Shown piece after piece: positions 1 to 12,200 of a stretch of 64,000 bases of DNA. A program made the position numbers and the translations under genes. A model generated the notes under the pieces. That model ran no database searches. It was not told where the DNA came from and saw nothing but the letters and a program-made list of their open reading frames with translations. Each line of letters starts with the position of its first letter. Position 1 is the stretch's first letter. The stretch is from Ornithodoros turicata (Eukaryota > Arthropoda > Arachnida > Ixodida > Argasidae). The DNA lies in the NCBI RefSeq assembly GCF_037126465.1, contig NC_088201.1, forward strand, positions 5,275,001 to 5,339,000, given 5' to 3'.

Positions 1-3000
1 CCTTTTTTCTTAGAGTGTACGAGGATGTCAGATTGTGTGTATATGCATATGGTCTCTCCGTCCCCTATACCATGAGACTATATACCAGCTTGCCTGCAAC
101 CCTCTCCCCCTTCTTTCTTTATGCATATGCTGCCGTGCTTTCATAGTTGTATGCATATTTCAGGATCTCTTAGTGCACAATTATCACATTATTTTAGTGA
201 TTACATTTTTATGAGACATCTTTTTTTTTTGCCGATTTTTTTCTCCAGTGACCTTTTCTCCTAATCGAAGTACTACAAAGTTCTTTTGAGGGGGAATGTC
301 TCCACAGTTCTCCCCGAAGTCGGCCCAAGACGCATCTGCCACCCTTGTTTCCCAGTCTCTCCTGCTGTTTTTTCCTCCATCGGTCCACGTGTCTGTACGA
401 TGTTCATAGCCACAGTTGCTTCGTGGCGCTAACACTGAACCAAGATAAAAGAAAAAGAAAAAAAATGGCAGGACTGGATTTGAAGGTTATATATATGTTG
501 CCGCATGGGATGGGCGGAGCAAACTTTATACCAAAGACCTAAGTTGCGAGCGAGAAAAAATAATGTAATTCGAAAGGACCACTGTTTCCAAGCTCGGCGT
601 GCGGGTTTAACAAATAACAATGTCCCAAACTTGATAGTTGAAGGACGTTAAAGGAGCAGTGGAATACTTTTTTTTTTTTTCGTTTTCGGTTGCGGTAGGT
701 TGGACGAAAAACAAGGAACGATGACCATACCCGACCCGTTAGAGATATCTCTGAGTGACCCGGGTGGAGTCCTTACGTCAGCTCCTCACCAGGCTTTCGT
801 AAATAAAATTGATAAGGTGACTTCTGATAGACTCGCTGAAGCAGGGTGTCGAACAATCCTAATAGCTCGGCCTCGATAACGCCGACAGACAAGAGACTGA
901 TTGGAAGTAAATGTGCAATCAATGTTGCGCATTTGTGCATATTTAGTAAGGTGGTGGTGGTGGTGGTGGTGATGGCGATAGGGCTTGCCGTTGTCGGCCT
1001 CACGTACATATTTATTAAGGCTTTTGTCGCTCCAGTCGGCACTTGTGCTAGAAAGAGTTGACCCAACGGCAATGCCCTATGGGGATACCGCTGCGACACC
1101 GGACGCAGGTGGACTCACCAATCTGCCGTCATTGCGGAGAAAATCTGGACTACGTTCTTCTTTCCGTGCATTCACACGAGCGACATTCCCCCAGAAGCGG
1201 AAGATGCGAAAAGCGTCATAGCTTTCTGCTGTCACGTGAGCTCGAGCGCTCGACGTCGTGTCTTCGCGTACACTGCTAACCGTGCTGGGGAATATCCTGC
1301 TACACAGCCACAATAAGATATTCCGTAGCAGACGACAGGAAAACACGCTGACGGTGTCGTCTGCTAAGTGTCGTCTGCTAAGTGCGCAGTTCGCCACTCC
1401 CGGTATTCCGAACCGTGGGAATGCTCAACATAACACGGGTGGGAACTTCGGCTCTGTGAGCAGTGTTTTCGCTTTTTCTTCTACTAGAATATTCCGTGAG
1501 GATGTCGCTCGTGTGAATACACGGTTTATGTCGTGGTCAGGAAGGATTTGCTCCGTGCTGGTAGCTAGAAGACTGAGAGCTTCGAATCCTACCACAGTCC
1601 GAGGTCAGGGACCCCCTCCCCCCCTTTTTTTTTATTACTTCTCTCCTGTCCATCTGTTTACGTCTGTTCGCCAGTGTTGTTGGGACTGTCTGAGACAGAG
1701 TATATATACGAACGCGCATACTGGTCACTAGGCGGAACGGCGGAACGAAGTTATAATGCCGCTGAAACCTATATGAAAGTTTGGTGTTTGTTAAAATTTC
1801 AGCGATCGATTACTCGCGCATCTATTTTTTCTTCCTCGCAGTCCGCAATGACAGCCGAGATTGCGAAATGGAAATATACGGATGATTGGATTGTGAAACT
1901 GGTTTTTGGAGAGATCACCCGAGTAAAACGCTTATCTCACTTTCGATGTGAGCTCCGTTAGCAATTTGGCGTTTCCCCGAGCACGAAAAAGAAAGTGACG
2001 TTTTGATTGGCCACATTTGCATTTAGAAATGATCCCTCCGGATTGTGGCTCATGGTTGGTGTCCTCGCAGGATGGCTATCTTGAGAAATGACGCTGCCAA
2101 AATCGTCGGCGTGCTCAGACGGTCGTTATTTTGATGATTGTTCCTTTCTACAGAGCAGTAGATAGATAGGGACGAAAGAAGAAGATCGAGCTTCTTCCCC
2201 GTACCACCGTAAGGTATCCCAGGTTGAGAAGAACCGAGCCAGAAAGGGACAAAGACACGAAAAAGTAATATAAACATTTAAATACTGCGCCGCTAAAAAC
2301 CAACTAAAACATCCGGATTAGTAACCAACTAGAAGCATATTAAATAAAACCAAAACTCGGAGTGTTTTTTTTTTCTTTTTCACTTTCTAACAGGGTGTTT
2401 TTTTTTTATATTCTTTACAGAATTTTTATTAAAAAGCCACGAGAGCAGAATGTCGTTTTTGCGGTTGAGTTCTTCATTGAGTTCAGTTCTTCATCCTCCC
2501 GAAGAAAGTGTACAACTACAAAGATGACTGATTACCTAACATTCATTAATTAACTCTTTAATTAGGGGATTGCGGGCAAAAGCGAAGTAGCGGAATGAGA
2601 GACTCTCGTATAGTTGAAAGCCATTCCACGTTTTAAAAAAGCCTTTATCCCACCTAATCATCGTCCAATGTGCGTGTGTGTGTGTTTACATTTATCCCGG
2701 CGTCCCTTTCAGAACGTTTCCAAAGCAACGGGTATATCTATATATAGGAAGAAAAGGAAAATGGCTCCGATGCACACACGTCTTTGTAATTATTTCTGCA
2801 TTCGGATTATTTGAACAAATTATCAGATTCGACCGCCACACACATCGACGTCATCTGCATCGCGGGAAATTAAGTCCTTCCGGAGCTGAAATTAACGCTC
2901 CTGGTTGTGACCGGCATTGCTTTTGACGTTCCCCTTCGAGGATGGTGATTTGGAAGAATGATTGCTGGCCGCACCATGCAATATATGCCGTCTCCCTCCG

Positions 3001-3467
3001 GGGAGACTCCCTCGCCAGTCTTTTCCCTCGATTTCCCCCATGCCGGGAAAAGCTAGGGAATCAACAGCGGGATATACCCGTGTGAATATTCCCCATATAC
3101 GTAGACTCGATGTCTTATAGACAAAAAAAAAAAACAAAAAAAACAGAGTCACAAATACTAACGAGATATATACGACCTCGGGAGGAAAAAAAGAAAGTAG
3201 CGCAAAATAGGTAATACATTTATTTTTATTTTTTATTTATTTCATTTCTTTTTTTGCTAAGGCTCCGGCACATCACCTCATTTGGCTAAATACAAGGCGA
3301 ATCATGTTTTCTTTTCTTTTTTTTTAATTACCGAAGCGAGTAATTCTGTATTCGATTCGATTTCCGGTTCGAATGCGGAATTCCCTTTCGGAATTTCGAA
3401 TTGGATCGATGTTTCTTCCAGACCAAATAAATTCGAATAGCTCAGAAGCTATACGCACGTAAGGCTG
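1..3467. other. Repeat-rich intergenic region, no gene seen
   Basis: Bases 1-18 are the terminal inverted repeat of the ~530-bp element. About 266-445 resembles 6836-6955 (shared GAAGTCGGCCCA and GCTAAC blocks). 1166-1522 is an inverted-repeat element. Otherwise short A/T tracts and microsatellite (GGT)n near 950-970. Open frames here are short and lack family signatures. Confidence 0.6.
1166..1522. mobile_element. Inverted-repeat element, copy 1
   Basis: Ends GTGCATTCACACGAGCGACA and its inverse near GTCGCTCGTGTGAATACAC. A related copy lies at 19177-19528 with the same ends and the internal GACGGTGTCGTCTGC block. Confidence 0.65.
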
Positions 3468-4836
3468 CACTCTAAGAAAAAAGGAGTAATTTTAGTCCTT
3501 TGGGGGACTAAATGCATTGCCACAAAAAAATAGTCCCTTTCGGGAGTAAATGCACGAGATTAAATGAATGACACAGAGTGGGGACTGCATTTCACGCTCT
3601 GTTCTAACCTATAGTCCTACACTCGAAGAAAAAAAGGAGTACTTTTACTCCTTTTAGGGACTAAATGCATTGCCACAAAAAATAGTCCCTTTCGGGAGTA
3701 AATGCACGAGATTAAATGAATGACACAGAGTGGGGACTGCATTTCACGCTCTGTTCTAACCTATAGTCCTACACTCGAAGAAAAAAAGGAGTACTTTTAC
3801 TCCTTTTAGGGACTAAATGCATTGCCACAAAAAATAGTCCCTTTCGGGAGTAAATGCACGAGATTAAATGAATGACACAGAGTGGGGACTGCATTTCACG
3901 CTCTGTTCTAACCTATAGTCCTACACTCGAAGAAAAAAAGGAGTACTTTTACTCCTTTTAGGGACTAAATGCATTGCCACAAAAAATAGTCCCTTTCGGG
4001 AGTAAATGCACGAGATTAAATGAATGACACAGAGTGGGGACTGCATTTCACGCTCTGTTCTAACCTATAGTCCTACACTCGAAGAAAAAAAGGAGTACTT
4101 TTACTCCTTTTAGGGACTAAATGCATTGCCACAAAAAATAGTCCCTTTCGGGAGTAAATGCACGAGATTAAATGAATGACACAGAGTGGGGACTGCATTT
4201 CACGCTCTGTTCTAACCTATAGTCCTACACTCGAAGAAAAAAAGGAGTACTTTTACTCCTTTTAGGGACTAAATGCATTGCCACAAAAAATAGTCCCTTT
4301 CGGGAGTAAATGCACGAGATTAAATGAATGACACAGAGTGGGGACTGCATTTCACGCTCTGTTCTAACCTATAGTCCTACACTCGAAGAAAAAAAGGAGT
4401 ACTTTTACTCCTTTTAGGGACTAAATGCATTGCCACAAAAAATAGTCCCTTTCGGGAGTAAATGCACGAGATTAAATGAATGACACAGAGTGGGGACTGC
4501 ATTTCACGCTCTGTTCTAACCTATAGTCCTACACTCGAAGAAAAAAAGGAGTACTTTTACTCCTTTTAGGGACTAAATGCATTGCCACAAAAAATAGTCC
4601 CTTTCGGGAGTAAATGCACGAGATTAAATGAATGACACAGAGTGGGGACTGCATTTCACGCTCTGTTCTAACCTATAGTCCTACACTCGAAGAAAAAAAG
4701 GAGTACTTTTACTCCTTTTAGGGACTAAATGCATTGCCACAAAAAATAGTCCCTTTCGGGAGTAAATGCACGGGAGTAAATGAATGTCACAGAGTGGAGA
4801 CGGCATTTCACGCGCTGTTGTAAGAGTCCCAGGTGC
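3468..4836. repeat. 152-bp tandem array, 9 units
   Basis: Units start at 3469, 3621, 3773, 3925, 4077, 4229, 4381, 4533 and 4685, an exact 152-bp step. Units from 3621 are almost identical; the first and last diverge. Each contains GGAGTACTTTTACTCCTTTT and AATAGTCCCTTTCGGGAG. Confidence 0.92.
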
Positions 4837-5219
4837 ATAATTGGTGCGCATGCATGAAAATACTTTGAAGCAAACCGTCAACCCTGATATATCGAGCGAT
4901 ATAAAATCTTGCGCCATACTATAGGGCACAATTTGCGAAGAACGATGCGCTAACTGTTTCTTACTCTGTGTGTGGGGAAAATTGCTACGTTGTCTGAGTT
5001 ATACAGCCTTATGTCGTTCAAATTGACCAAGGGCACATATTTAAGTATAGAAGGTTGCATTCAAGAGAACATTCACAAAGTTTAGTGACCATTTGCAGTC
5101 CTGGGGAGTAAATGTCGGGACCAAATGTCGGGTTAGGGGACTAAAATGGGGAGAAATTGCAGACTAGGGGAGTAGAAGCTGCAATTACTCCCAGTTTTAC
5201 TCCTTTTTTTCTTAGAGTG
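3468..5219. mobile_element. TA-flanked MITE enlarged by an internal tandem array
   Basis: Ends CACTCTAAG and CTTAGAGTG, followed by TA on the right. The same element elsewhere is about 520-530 bp (18532-19063, 23212-23729). Here it is 1752 bp because a 152-bp segment at its left end is present nine times. No coding capacity. Confidence 0.8.
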
Positions 5220-5247
5220 TAGGTAAACCTAGATAAACCTACCTATA

Positions 5248-5496
5248 CACTCTTAAAAATGAACTTCACCGCATAGCATGCTCCTAGCCAACCATCATCT
5301 CGAATTATATCGTTATGTGCCCTGATTTGTTGAAAGCGGGAGGCGTACGCCTTTTCTGTGACACTTATGCTGTTCATAATTGTCACAGAAAAGGCGTACG
5401 CCCCCCGTTTTCAACAAATCAGGGCAGATAACGATATCATTCCAGATTATGGTTGGCTAGGAGCGTGCTATGAGGTGAAGTTCATTTTTAAGAGTG
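5248..5496. mobile_element. 249-bp palindromic MITE, copy 1
   Basis: Near-perfect palindrome with ends CACTCTTAAAAATGAACTTC and central GGCGTACGCC arms; TA on both sides. Confidence 0.85.
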
Positions 5497-5539
5497 TAGG
5501 TCTAACCTAGTCCTAGGTAGGCAGGTAGGTTAAGTCCTA

Positions 5540-5788
5540 CACTCTCAGAAATGAACTTCACTGCATAGCACGCTCCTAGCCAATCATGATCTCGAATGAT
5601 AGCATTATCTACACCGATTTGTTGAAAATGGGAGGCGTACGCCTTTTTTGTGACAATTATGAACAGCATAAGTGTCACAAAAAAAGCGTACGCCCCCGGT
5701 TTTCAACAAATCAGGGCACATAACGATATCATTCGAGATCACGGTTGGCTAGGAGCGTGCTATGCAGTGAAGTTAATTTTTAAGAGTG
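5540..5788. mobile_element. 249-bp palindromic MITE, copy 2
   Basis: Same family, 43 bp after copy 1, TA on both sides, same length. Confidence 0.85.
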
Positions 5789-5789
5789 T

Positions 5790-8700
5790 AGGTACATACT
5801 TCATGTGCATGAAAGAAAATACTTCGAATTAAACCGTCAACCGTAATATGTCGAGTGATATAAAATCTTGGGACATGCATAGGGCACAATTTGCCTTGCT
5901 CTGTGTGGGTGGAAAATTGCTGCGATAACTAAACTATATAGCCTTATTCCATCAGATTCACGAAGAGCACGTATTTACTGAATTGCATTCAGCAGATCAC
6001 TTGCGAAGTTCAGTGAGACTATTTGCTTTCCGGGGGGAGTAAATTTCGGGGTTAAGGGGAGTAATTACAATCTAGGGGACTACAATTACTCTCCCATTTT
6101 AAATCTTTTTCTTTTTTCTTCAATACGGCATAAAAGAAAATGACCGCTACTTCATTTTCTTATCCGTATGAATATATCATATACGGGATACATGTATCCC
6201 GCATATATATCATATACATGCGCTGCATGCGTATCCGGTCCGGTTATTCGTATTTTATTCGGTTTTAAAAAAAATGATTATTCGCACGTGCTTCGTGACA
6301 AACAAGACCAACGAATTAAACAAAAACAAAAGAACATGCATGACTGTGAAGTCTGGTTGGATAACGCAGCAATCAAAGCACTCTTCCCAGAGGGCATTTC
6401 ACGAGAAAGCGAAGGAGTGCCAGCGCCAGGGGCGCCCCAGGCGCTGGCACTCCTTCGCTTTTTCGTGGATTACTTGTTGATTTGTCCCTTAGGCTCTTGG
6501 AGGCTCTATCTGTTATAGGTTTGTCCGTATGGATGGAGCGCGTCTTGGCTCGTGTACCTATCTGTTACTGTCGTGTTTTGGGCCCCGAATCTCTCGTAAA
6601 TGCTTCGATGAACACACTGCGCGTTACCGCATTCCATAAGGCTGCGAGTTCGAACTCAGCCGTGGACGCCAACAGCTCGATACAAGCTGCTTAGAGACGT
6701 TGTGTGGTGAGATTTGGGCGTATATACGTTTAAAGTGAATCCACAGACCGTCGCTCAGGATCATACTAATCCTACACTCTAAAAACAAGTTGGTCTTAAG
6801 TTTTCCTTATGTTTTCCGGGAGATGGCACCGTCAACCCTGAAGTCGGCCCATGACGCATATATATACTAAGCCCCTCGCCCGCTATTTCCTGCTGTCATC
6901 TGTCCACGCCTCTACATCACTCACATGGTGTTGTCACCACGGTGCTAACGCAGAATTAAAAAAAAAAAAAAAAAAAAGGAGGGGAATGCTCTGATTTTAT
7001 TAACTTCACCGAGTATGGCACAATACGTTGAAAATATATATGATGAAGGATTCAGCGGGGAGACTCACAACTTCACCACACATCAAAAGCGTTAAACAAT
7101 TTGACCTCCACACCAAGGTCCTTTTGCGTACGAATTAGGTAAGGTGAACTCTCTCAGAGCGGTTGGGCGCAGGGTTCGCCGAATGGACCCAGTTTAAAAA
7201 AAACCACCCGGGTTTTTTTGGGTCCACCCGGGCTGAAAAACCCAATAAAGCCCACACGCGGGTGAAATACAGAAACGAAGGAAAAAAAAAAAAGAAAAGA
7301 AGGAAAAGGGACGACTGCTTCGGAGATTCCTTTACCGTAAATTCTACAGCGGCAAACAATTATTTCTTCAAGAAACATGAAAAATAGGTGGAGAACGGCT
7401 GTTGCGTGTCATATGCAGCAGTTCGAAAAAAAAAAAAATCCCAGCACCCGAAAAACCCGAAAAAACCCACTGGGGCGGGCTTTTTTTAAAAAAAACCGGG
7501 TTTTTCCGAACCCTGGTTGGGCGACACCGAGAGAGCGCATTTCGGAAACGATAGTCCCTCAAAAGTGTCTCATATAGCCACAGTTGGTTCGCGGTGCAAA
7601 CACGGAATTTCAGAACACATTCGCTGCCCCGTGTCGTAAAAGATTAAAGCTACATGTGTACTGTGGCAGCAAACTTATGTCCCCCCCCCCCCCTCCCTTT
7701 GCTCTTCCGAAACAATCAACGGAAAACACACAAAGACTTGTGTACAGAGCAAACATTTTGGCGCAACAATTGCGAAAGGCAGCATTTGGAGAAATTGCGT
7801 CAACTTTTTCGCTTCTTTTAGAGGAAGGTCAAAGATTGCGTTAGCGCCGAAATAAACAAATAGAAAGAAGCAATGGCATTCTGTAGGATTTTTTTGTTTC
7901 TTATAGTGGAATATATATACCTCACTCGCAGATATAAACGATATAGAGTTTAACAATGTGCACCCCCGGTCAGGGTTGTTTGGATGTAATCCACGGCGAT
8001 TTTATCCGGTGGATTTTTTTATTAATGATTTTATCCACGCAATTTCATCCGGATCTTTTTAGAGATTTTTCTCCAGATGTGATGTGAAAGACAAATCTGA
8101 ATTCGACGTCACGCGGAAAACTCCCGGTTTATTATTTCTTGTAGTGTTGGCTGTTTGCAAAAGTCCAGGTACGCGCAACATTAGCTTTTAACTTTTTTTA
8201 ACTTTGTAACTTTTTAATTTAACTTTTTTAAGTTATGACTTTTCAGACTTAACTTTTTTCCCGCTTTCTTCTACATCTGCCCATTCAGGGAGAGACTTTC
8301 TTCCGCTTCCTTGGAGGCATTGTAACTGAAGTGCGTCGAAACACGACGGCTAATTCCGACATGTATTACACCATTCAACCACGCGTGCATGGAACACTTT
8401 TCGGAAAACAATAGAAACTGATACAATGTTGCTGGGACAGGCAGTTCCGTAAACAGAAACTATGAGGGGTCACCCGAAATCAAGAACAGCAAAGCACGTT
8501 TGTTTTTACTCTGTGTCACATTTCTATAGCCTCGTATATATTCTCAAAAAAAAATCCAAAAATATCCGGGTTTTATCAACAAAAAAAAACCCCACTGGAG
8601 CGGATCTTTTTAAAAAATATCCGGATTTTTTTTTTTCAACCCCGCCGCCGGCCCTCTGTAATCTGTTAACCCACACCGTGCCTGAAAGCGCAGGTTATTT

Positions 8701-9060
8701 GAACGTGCAAAATCGGAGTATCGATCTCAAACTCTATTAGCACTCCATGATCGAGTAATATATCGCACAATATAGCCCCGTTCATCTGCGGGTAAATACA
8801 CGTATATACGCGTTGTCTAACAATACGTACATTTTCATAAATGTCAAGTAACACCCGCCGCACTCGGGAAAACTGCATTTGCGCTCGCGGATGAGTTGGG
8901 GGGCCCGTCTGGTCCCATGATGGCGTCTGGGGTCTGCAAACATAGAGGGGGGGCCAGGTGCCGCTCGGAGGGCGCACCAGATGTCGCCACGGGGCCGCGC
9001 GGTCACGGGCCCCGGCCGCAGTGAGGGCCCGAGGACGGAGCCGGCCGGTAAGTAGAGACC
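5790..9060. other. Repeat-rich region upstream of VMAT
   Basis: Contains a degraded ~530-bp element (to about 6115), a strong hairpin at 6401-6468, an inverted-repeat element near 7169-7525 (ends GGGTTCG and CGAACCC) and a related fragment near 8557-8655. GC content rises from about 8840 toward VMAT exon 1. No gene recognised; a promoter cannot be placed. Confidence 0.5.
6401..6468. repeat. Strong hairpin
   Basis: Arms GCGAAGGAGTGCCAGCGCC and its inverse around a short GC loop, extended outward by CACGA / TCGTG. Confidence 0.8.
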
Positions 9061-9079
9061 CACCTGTTGCGCTTTCAAG

Positions 9080-9139
9080 ATGGCGGACACGGTCCCCCCC
9101 GTGCAGGAACCAGAATGGGGCAGTGGTGCCTGGAGGTGA
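9080..9139 (+). other. Out-of-frame upstream ORF overlapping the VMAT start
   Basis: ATG at 9080 sits in a strong context (A at -3, G at +4) and encodes 19 residues beginning MADTVPP. It overlaps the VMAT ATG in another frame and stops at 9137-9139. A run of seven C at 9094-9100 lies inside; one more C would join this ATG in frame to VMAT. Whether the leader includes it depends on the unknown transcription start. Confidence 0.5.
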
Positions 9140-9226
9140 TCCGCAAGTGCCGGGGTTCCCGGCGCCTGGTCCTGCTGATCGTCGCCATCGCCCTTCTACT
9201 AGACAACATGCTGCTCACCAGCGTCG
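9115..9226 (+). CDS. VMAT: VMAT exon 1 (N-terminus and TM1)
   Basis: Encodes MGQWCLEV through DNMLLTSV. Ends in phase 1 at a GTAAGT donor. It lies in a CpG-rich stretch (about 8840-9300) that may include the promoter. Confidence 0.9.
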
Positions 9227-12200
9227 GTAAGTGGGTTGCCCCGCGGGGGACGCCGGGCGGTCGATCGATGCGCGGCCCTCCGCATGCAGTGCCCATCATC
9301 CCAAACTACCTGTACGAGCTGCACGAGGCGGGAGGGAACACGTCGGTGACGGAGGGACCCGCGCTGTTGGGACCCGCCACGGAGACGCGTTGGGACCTGC
9401 CGGGATCGACGCTGGTGCCCCCGTCACCCCCGACGCCGACCCCGCGAGCCCCAAGTACCACAATGAGCCCTCAGGAGCTGGCAGCGCGGCACGACGTGCT
9501 CACGGACGAGAACGTCGAAGTTGGGGTCCTGTTCGCCTCCAAACCGGTAGTTCAAGCACTAGTTAACCCCATCGTAGGACCACTCACCAACAAGTACGTC
9601 GTTTATGGACGCTTCACTTATAAAAGGGAGTATCGTAAAAAAAAAAAAAAAAAAAAAAACTGGCTGTAAAAAAAGGGGAGGAAGATACCTCGTTTTTACA
9701 CCCAGTTTTTTTTTACCGCAAAGAGCTTGTTCCTTATACACTCTGTTTTCGTTTTAATTTTGGAGAATGGTGTTGAAAAAAAAAGAGATAAAGTAACGCT
9801 ATTCGTACACATTATCCTGCGCTATCGGTTGGATTATTCGTTCGATATAGCGCACGAATATGTGTTCGAAACTCCAAAATATGTATGTACGTCCATGATA
9901 TAGGCAAGCCTGAGCGATGGGCCTGAGCGATTCTGTCAATGTATGTACGTTTTCGGGTAAAATCCAACTCCACCCAACATTTAACGAAAAGAAGCAAAAC
10001 GTTGTTGGTCTGGGTCGGCTTAAAACCAATTTCCGACGCGAATTACCTCTGGACCTTGCAACCAAAAATGAACATAGACGCTGTTGCAAGCGGTAACCTT
10101 CGGCCAGTGGTTTATCCGAAATCCCACACTCTTAAAAAGGAACTTCGCCGCATAGCACGCTCCTAGCCAACCATAATCTCGAATGATATCGTTATCTGCT
10201 CTGATTTGTTGAAAACGGGAGGCGTACGCCTTTTCTGTGACACTTATGCCGTTCATAATTGTCACAGAAAAGGCGTACGCCTCCCGTTTTCAACAAATCG
10301 GGGCAGATAAAGATATCATTCCAGATGATGGTTGGCTAGGAACGTGCTATGCGGTGAAGTTCATTTTTAAGAGTGCACACGCACAGGGAGGGAGGGGGTC
10401 CAAAAATTGGAGGGTGGGTTCATTATTGCAGTTACGTCAAAACAGCTTAACATATCATTACCGACGTGTGTCTAAAGCCGAAATAGCATGTCCCCCCTTT
10501 TGTAGGGGGTCCAGAGTTAAAAAACTTAGGGGGGTTTCCGGGGGGGGGGGGGGTCTGGATAAATGTCTGCCTTCGGCGCAACCCGCGTGCGCACCCGATA
10601 ACTTCGCGTCAAATCCCACCATCCTTGCAGGGATGGGATTTGTTGCGAATTTGTCGAGGGGCTCCCGAAGCCCCTGACGCTCTTGCGGTACCTCGCAGAA
10701 ACGCGTGACGCCATTTTCTTGGCGGTATAACTTATAGAAATGCACGACTGTTTACAACGGTTGTTGAATCCAGAGACGTCTTTCTTCCTTTCCGTAATGC
10801 CTACACTGCTCTTTTTAACGGTATCCTCGTTATCTGATAAAGCGAGAAGCTTAATGTCTAGGCTGCGCGCGATTCTATGCGTTATAGTACCGCCAAGAAA
10901 ATGGCGTCACGCGTTTCTGCGAGGTACCGCCAGGGCGTCAGGGGCGTCGGGAGCCCCTCGACACGGAGGACGCGGAAGGATTCGAAGGATTGGGACTTGA
11001 AGTTCGAAGGATTGGTAACGTCAAGAACGCGCCCTTGTATACGAAAGAAAATTCGTACGAGAATGACGCATTCTAGACGCGCTGCAGAATGACTCCAGAT
11101 GCGCCAAAACGGCTTCACCACACTACGGTATTCGGTCTCAGGGCCGGCGAGAGAAATTACGGGTCCGGAGCGCCATCCTCCCCCCCCCCCCCCCCCCCCC
11201 CCCCCCCACTCTCGGTACGTCCATGAACCTTACGTTAGGATTTCTGTTCAAGCAGCATGGGAACACATGCCTCACGGGGCATGTGTTCAACAACCACAGT
11301 AGTTGTTTGGGTATTACGACATGATCGGTTAGGTGGTCCGTTTCTGTGAGTTCCTGCTACAGAGGCTAACGTGAACGAATTCGCGTTATCTTTCCTTTTG
11401 GTGAGGTTCGCGGATATGAATTGGGTGCGCTTCGAGCGGGAGCTCGCGAAAAATGGATCGCCAAGGATCAAAATGCCACTAACACAGTGAATGTATCTAA
11501 GACACAACACGGATGTGTGCAGAATCGGATACACCGTGCCTATGTTCAGCGGCTTTATCATCATGTTCATCTCGACACTGGTGTTCGCGGTGGGGAGTAG
11601 CTACGGGACACTATTTTTGGCACGGACGCTTCAGGGCGTGGGCTCCGCCTGCACCAGCGTGGCCGGTAAGTACCGAGATTGGTGCCACTATCAGTTCGAG
11701 AGCATGCGTCACCCAAACCCCCATAACCTCTCCGTTTGATGTTCCTACTCGTCTACTGCAGACATGGCCATCAGGGGTCGCGTCTAAACATCTTTCTTTC
11801 CAGCTGCACGGTATGCATATACACTCTTAGAAATGAACTTCACCGCATAGCACGCTCCTAGCCAACCATCATCACGAATGATATCGTTATCAGCCCTAAT
11901 TTGCTGAAAACGGGAGGCGTACGCCATTTTTGTGACAATTATGAACAGCATAAGTGTCACAAAAAAGGCGTACGCCCACCGTTCTGAACAAATCATGGCT
12001 CATAGCGATATCATTCGAGATGATGGTTGGCTAGGAGCGTGCTATGCGGTGAAGTTCATTTTTAAGAGTGTACGGCCACGGATGATACAGATACTCTGGC
12101 AGAGACGCCCTAGTGTTAGAGGACATGTCATGCCTTCAGTTCCCGCGGAAGACAATATGGAAGCAACACGAAGCCCTGTGAACCAGGATTCTTGCAGGTT

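Noticed and set aside
1548..1605. tRNA-like sequence (GGTAGCTAG ... TTCGAATCCTACC)
   Set aside because: No T-stem pairing, no anticodon arm and no matching acceptor stem.
3468..4836. Regular repeats resembling a CRISPR array
   Set aside because: Units are contiguous 152-bp copies without unique spacers, in a eukaryotic transposon.
4681..4929. 82-residue frame, also found as similar peptides at 18439-18777 and 23472-23732
   Set aside because: These similar peptides come from copies of the same ~530-bp MITE. Copies are MITE-sized and the peptide resembles no known protein, so shared sequence is due to transposition, not a gene.
6625..6670. tRNA-like T-loop (GAGTTCGAACTC)
   Set aside because: The motif is a simple palindrome and no cloverleaf can be folded around it.
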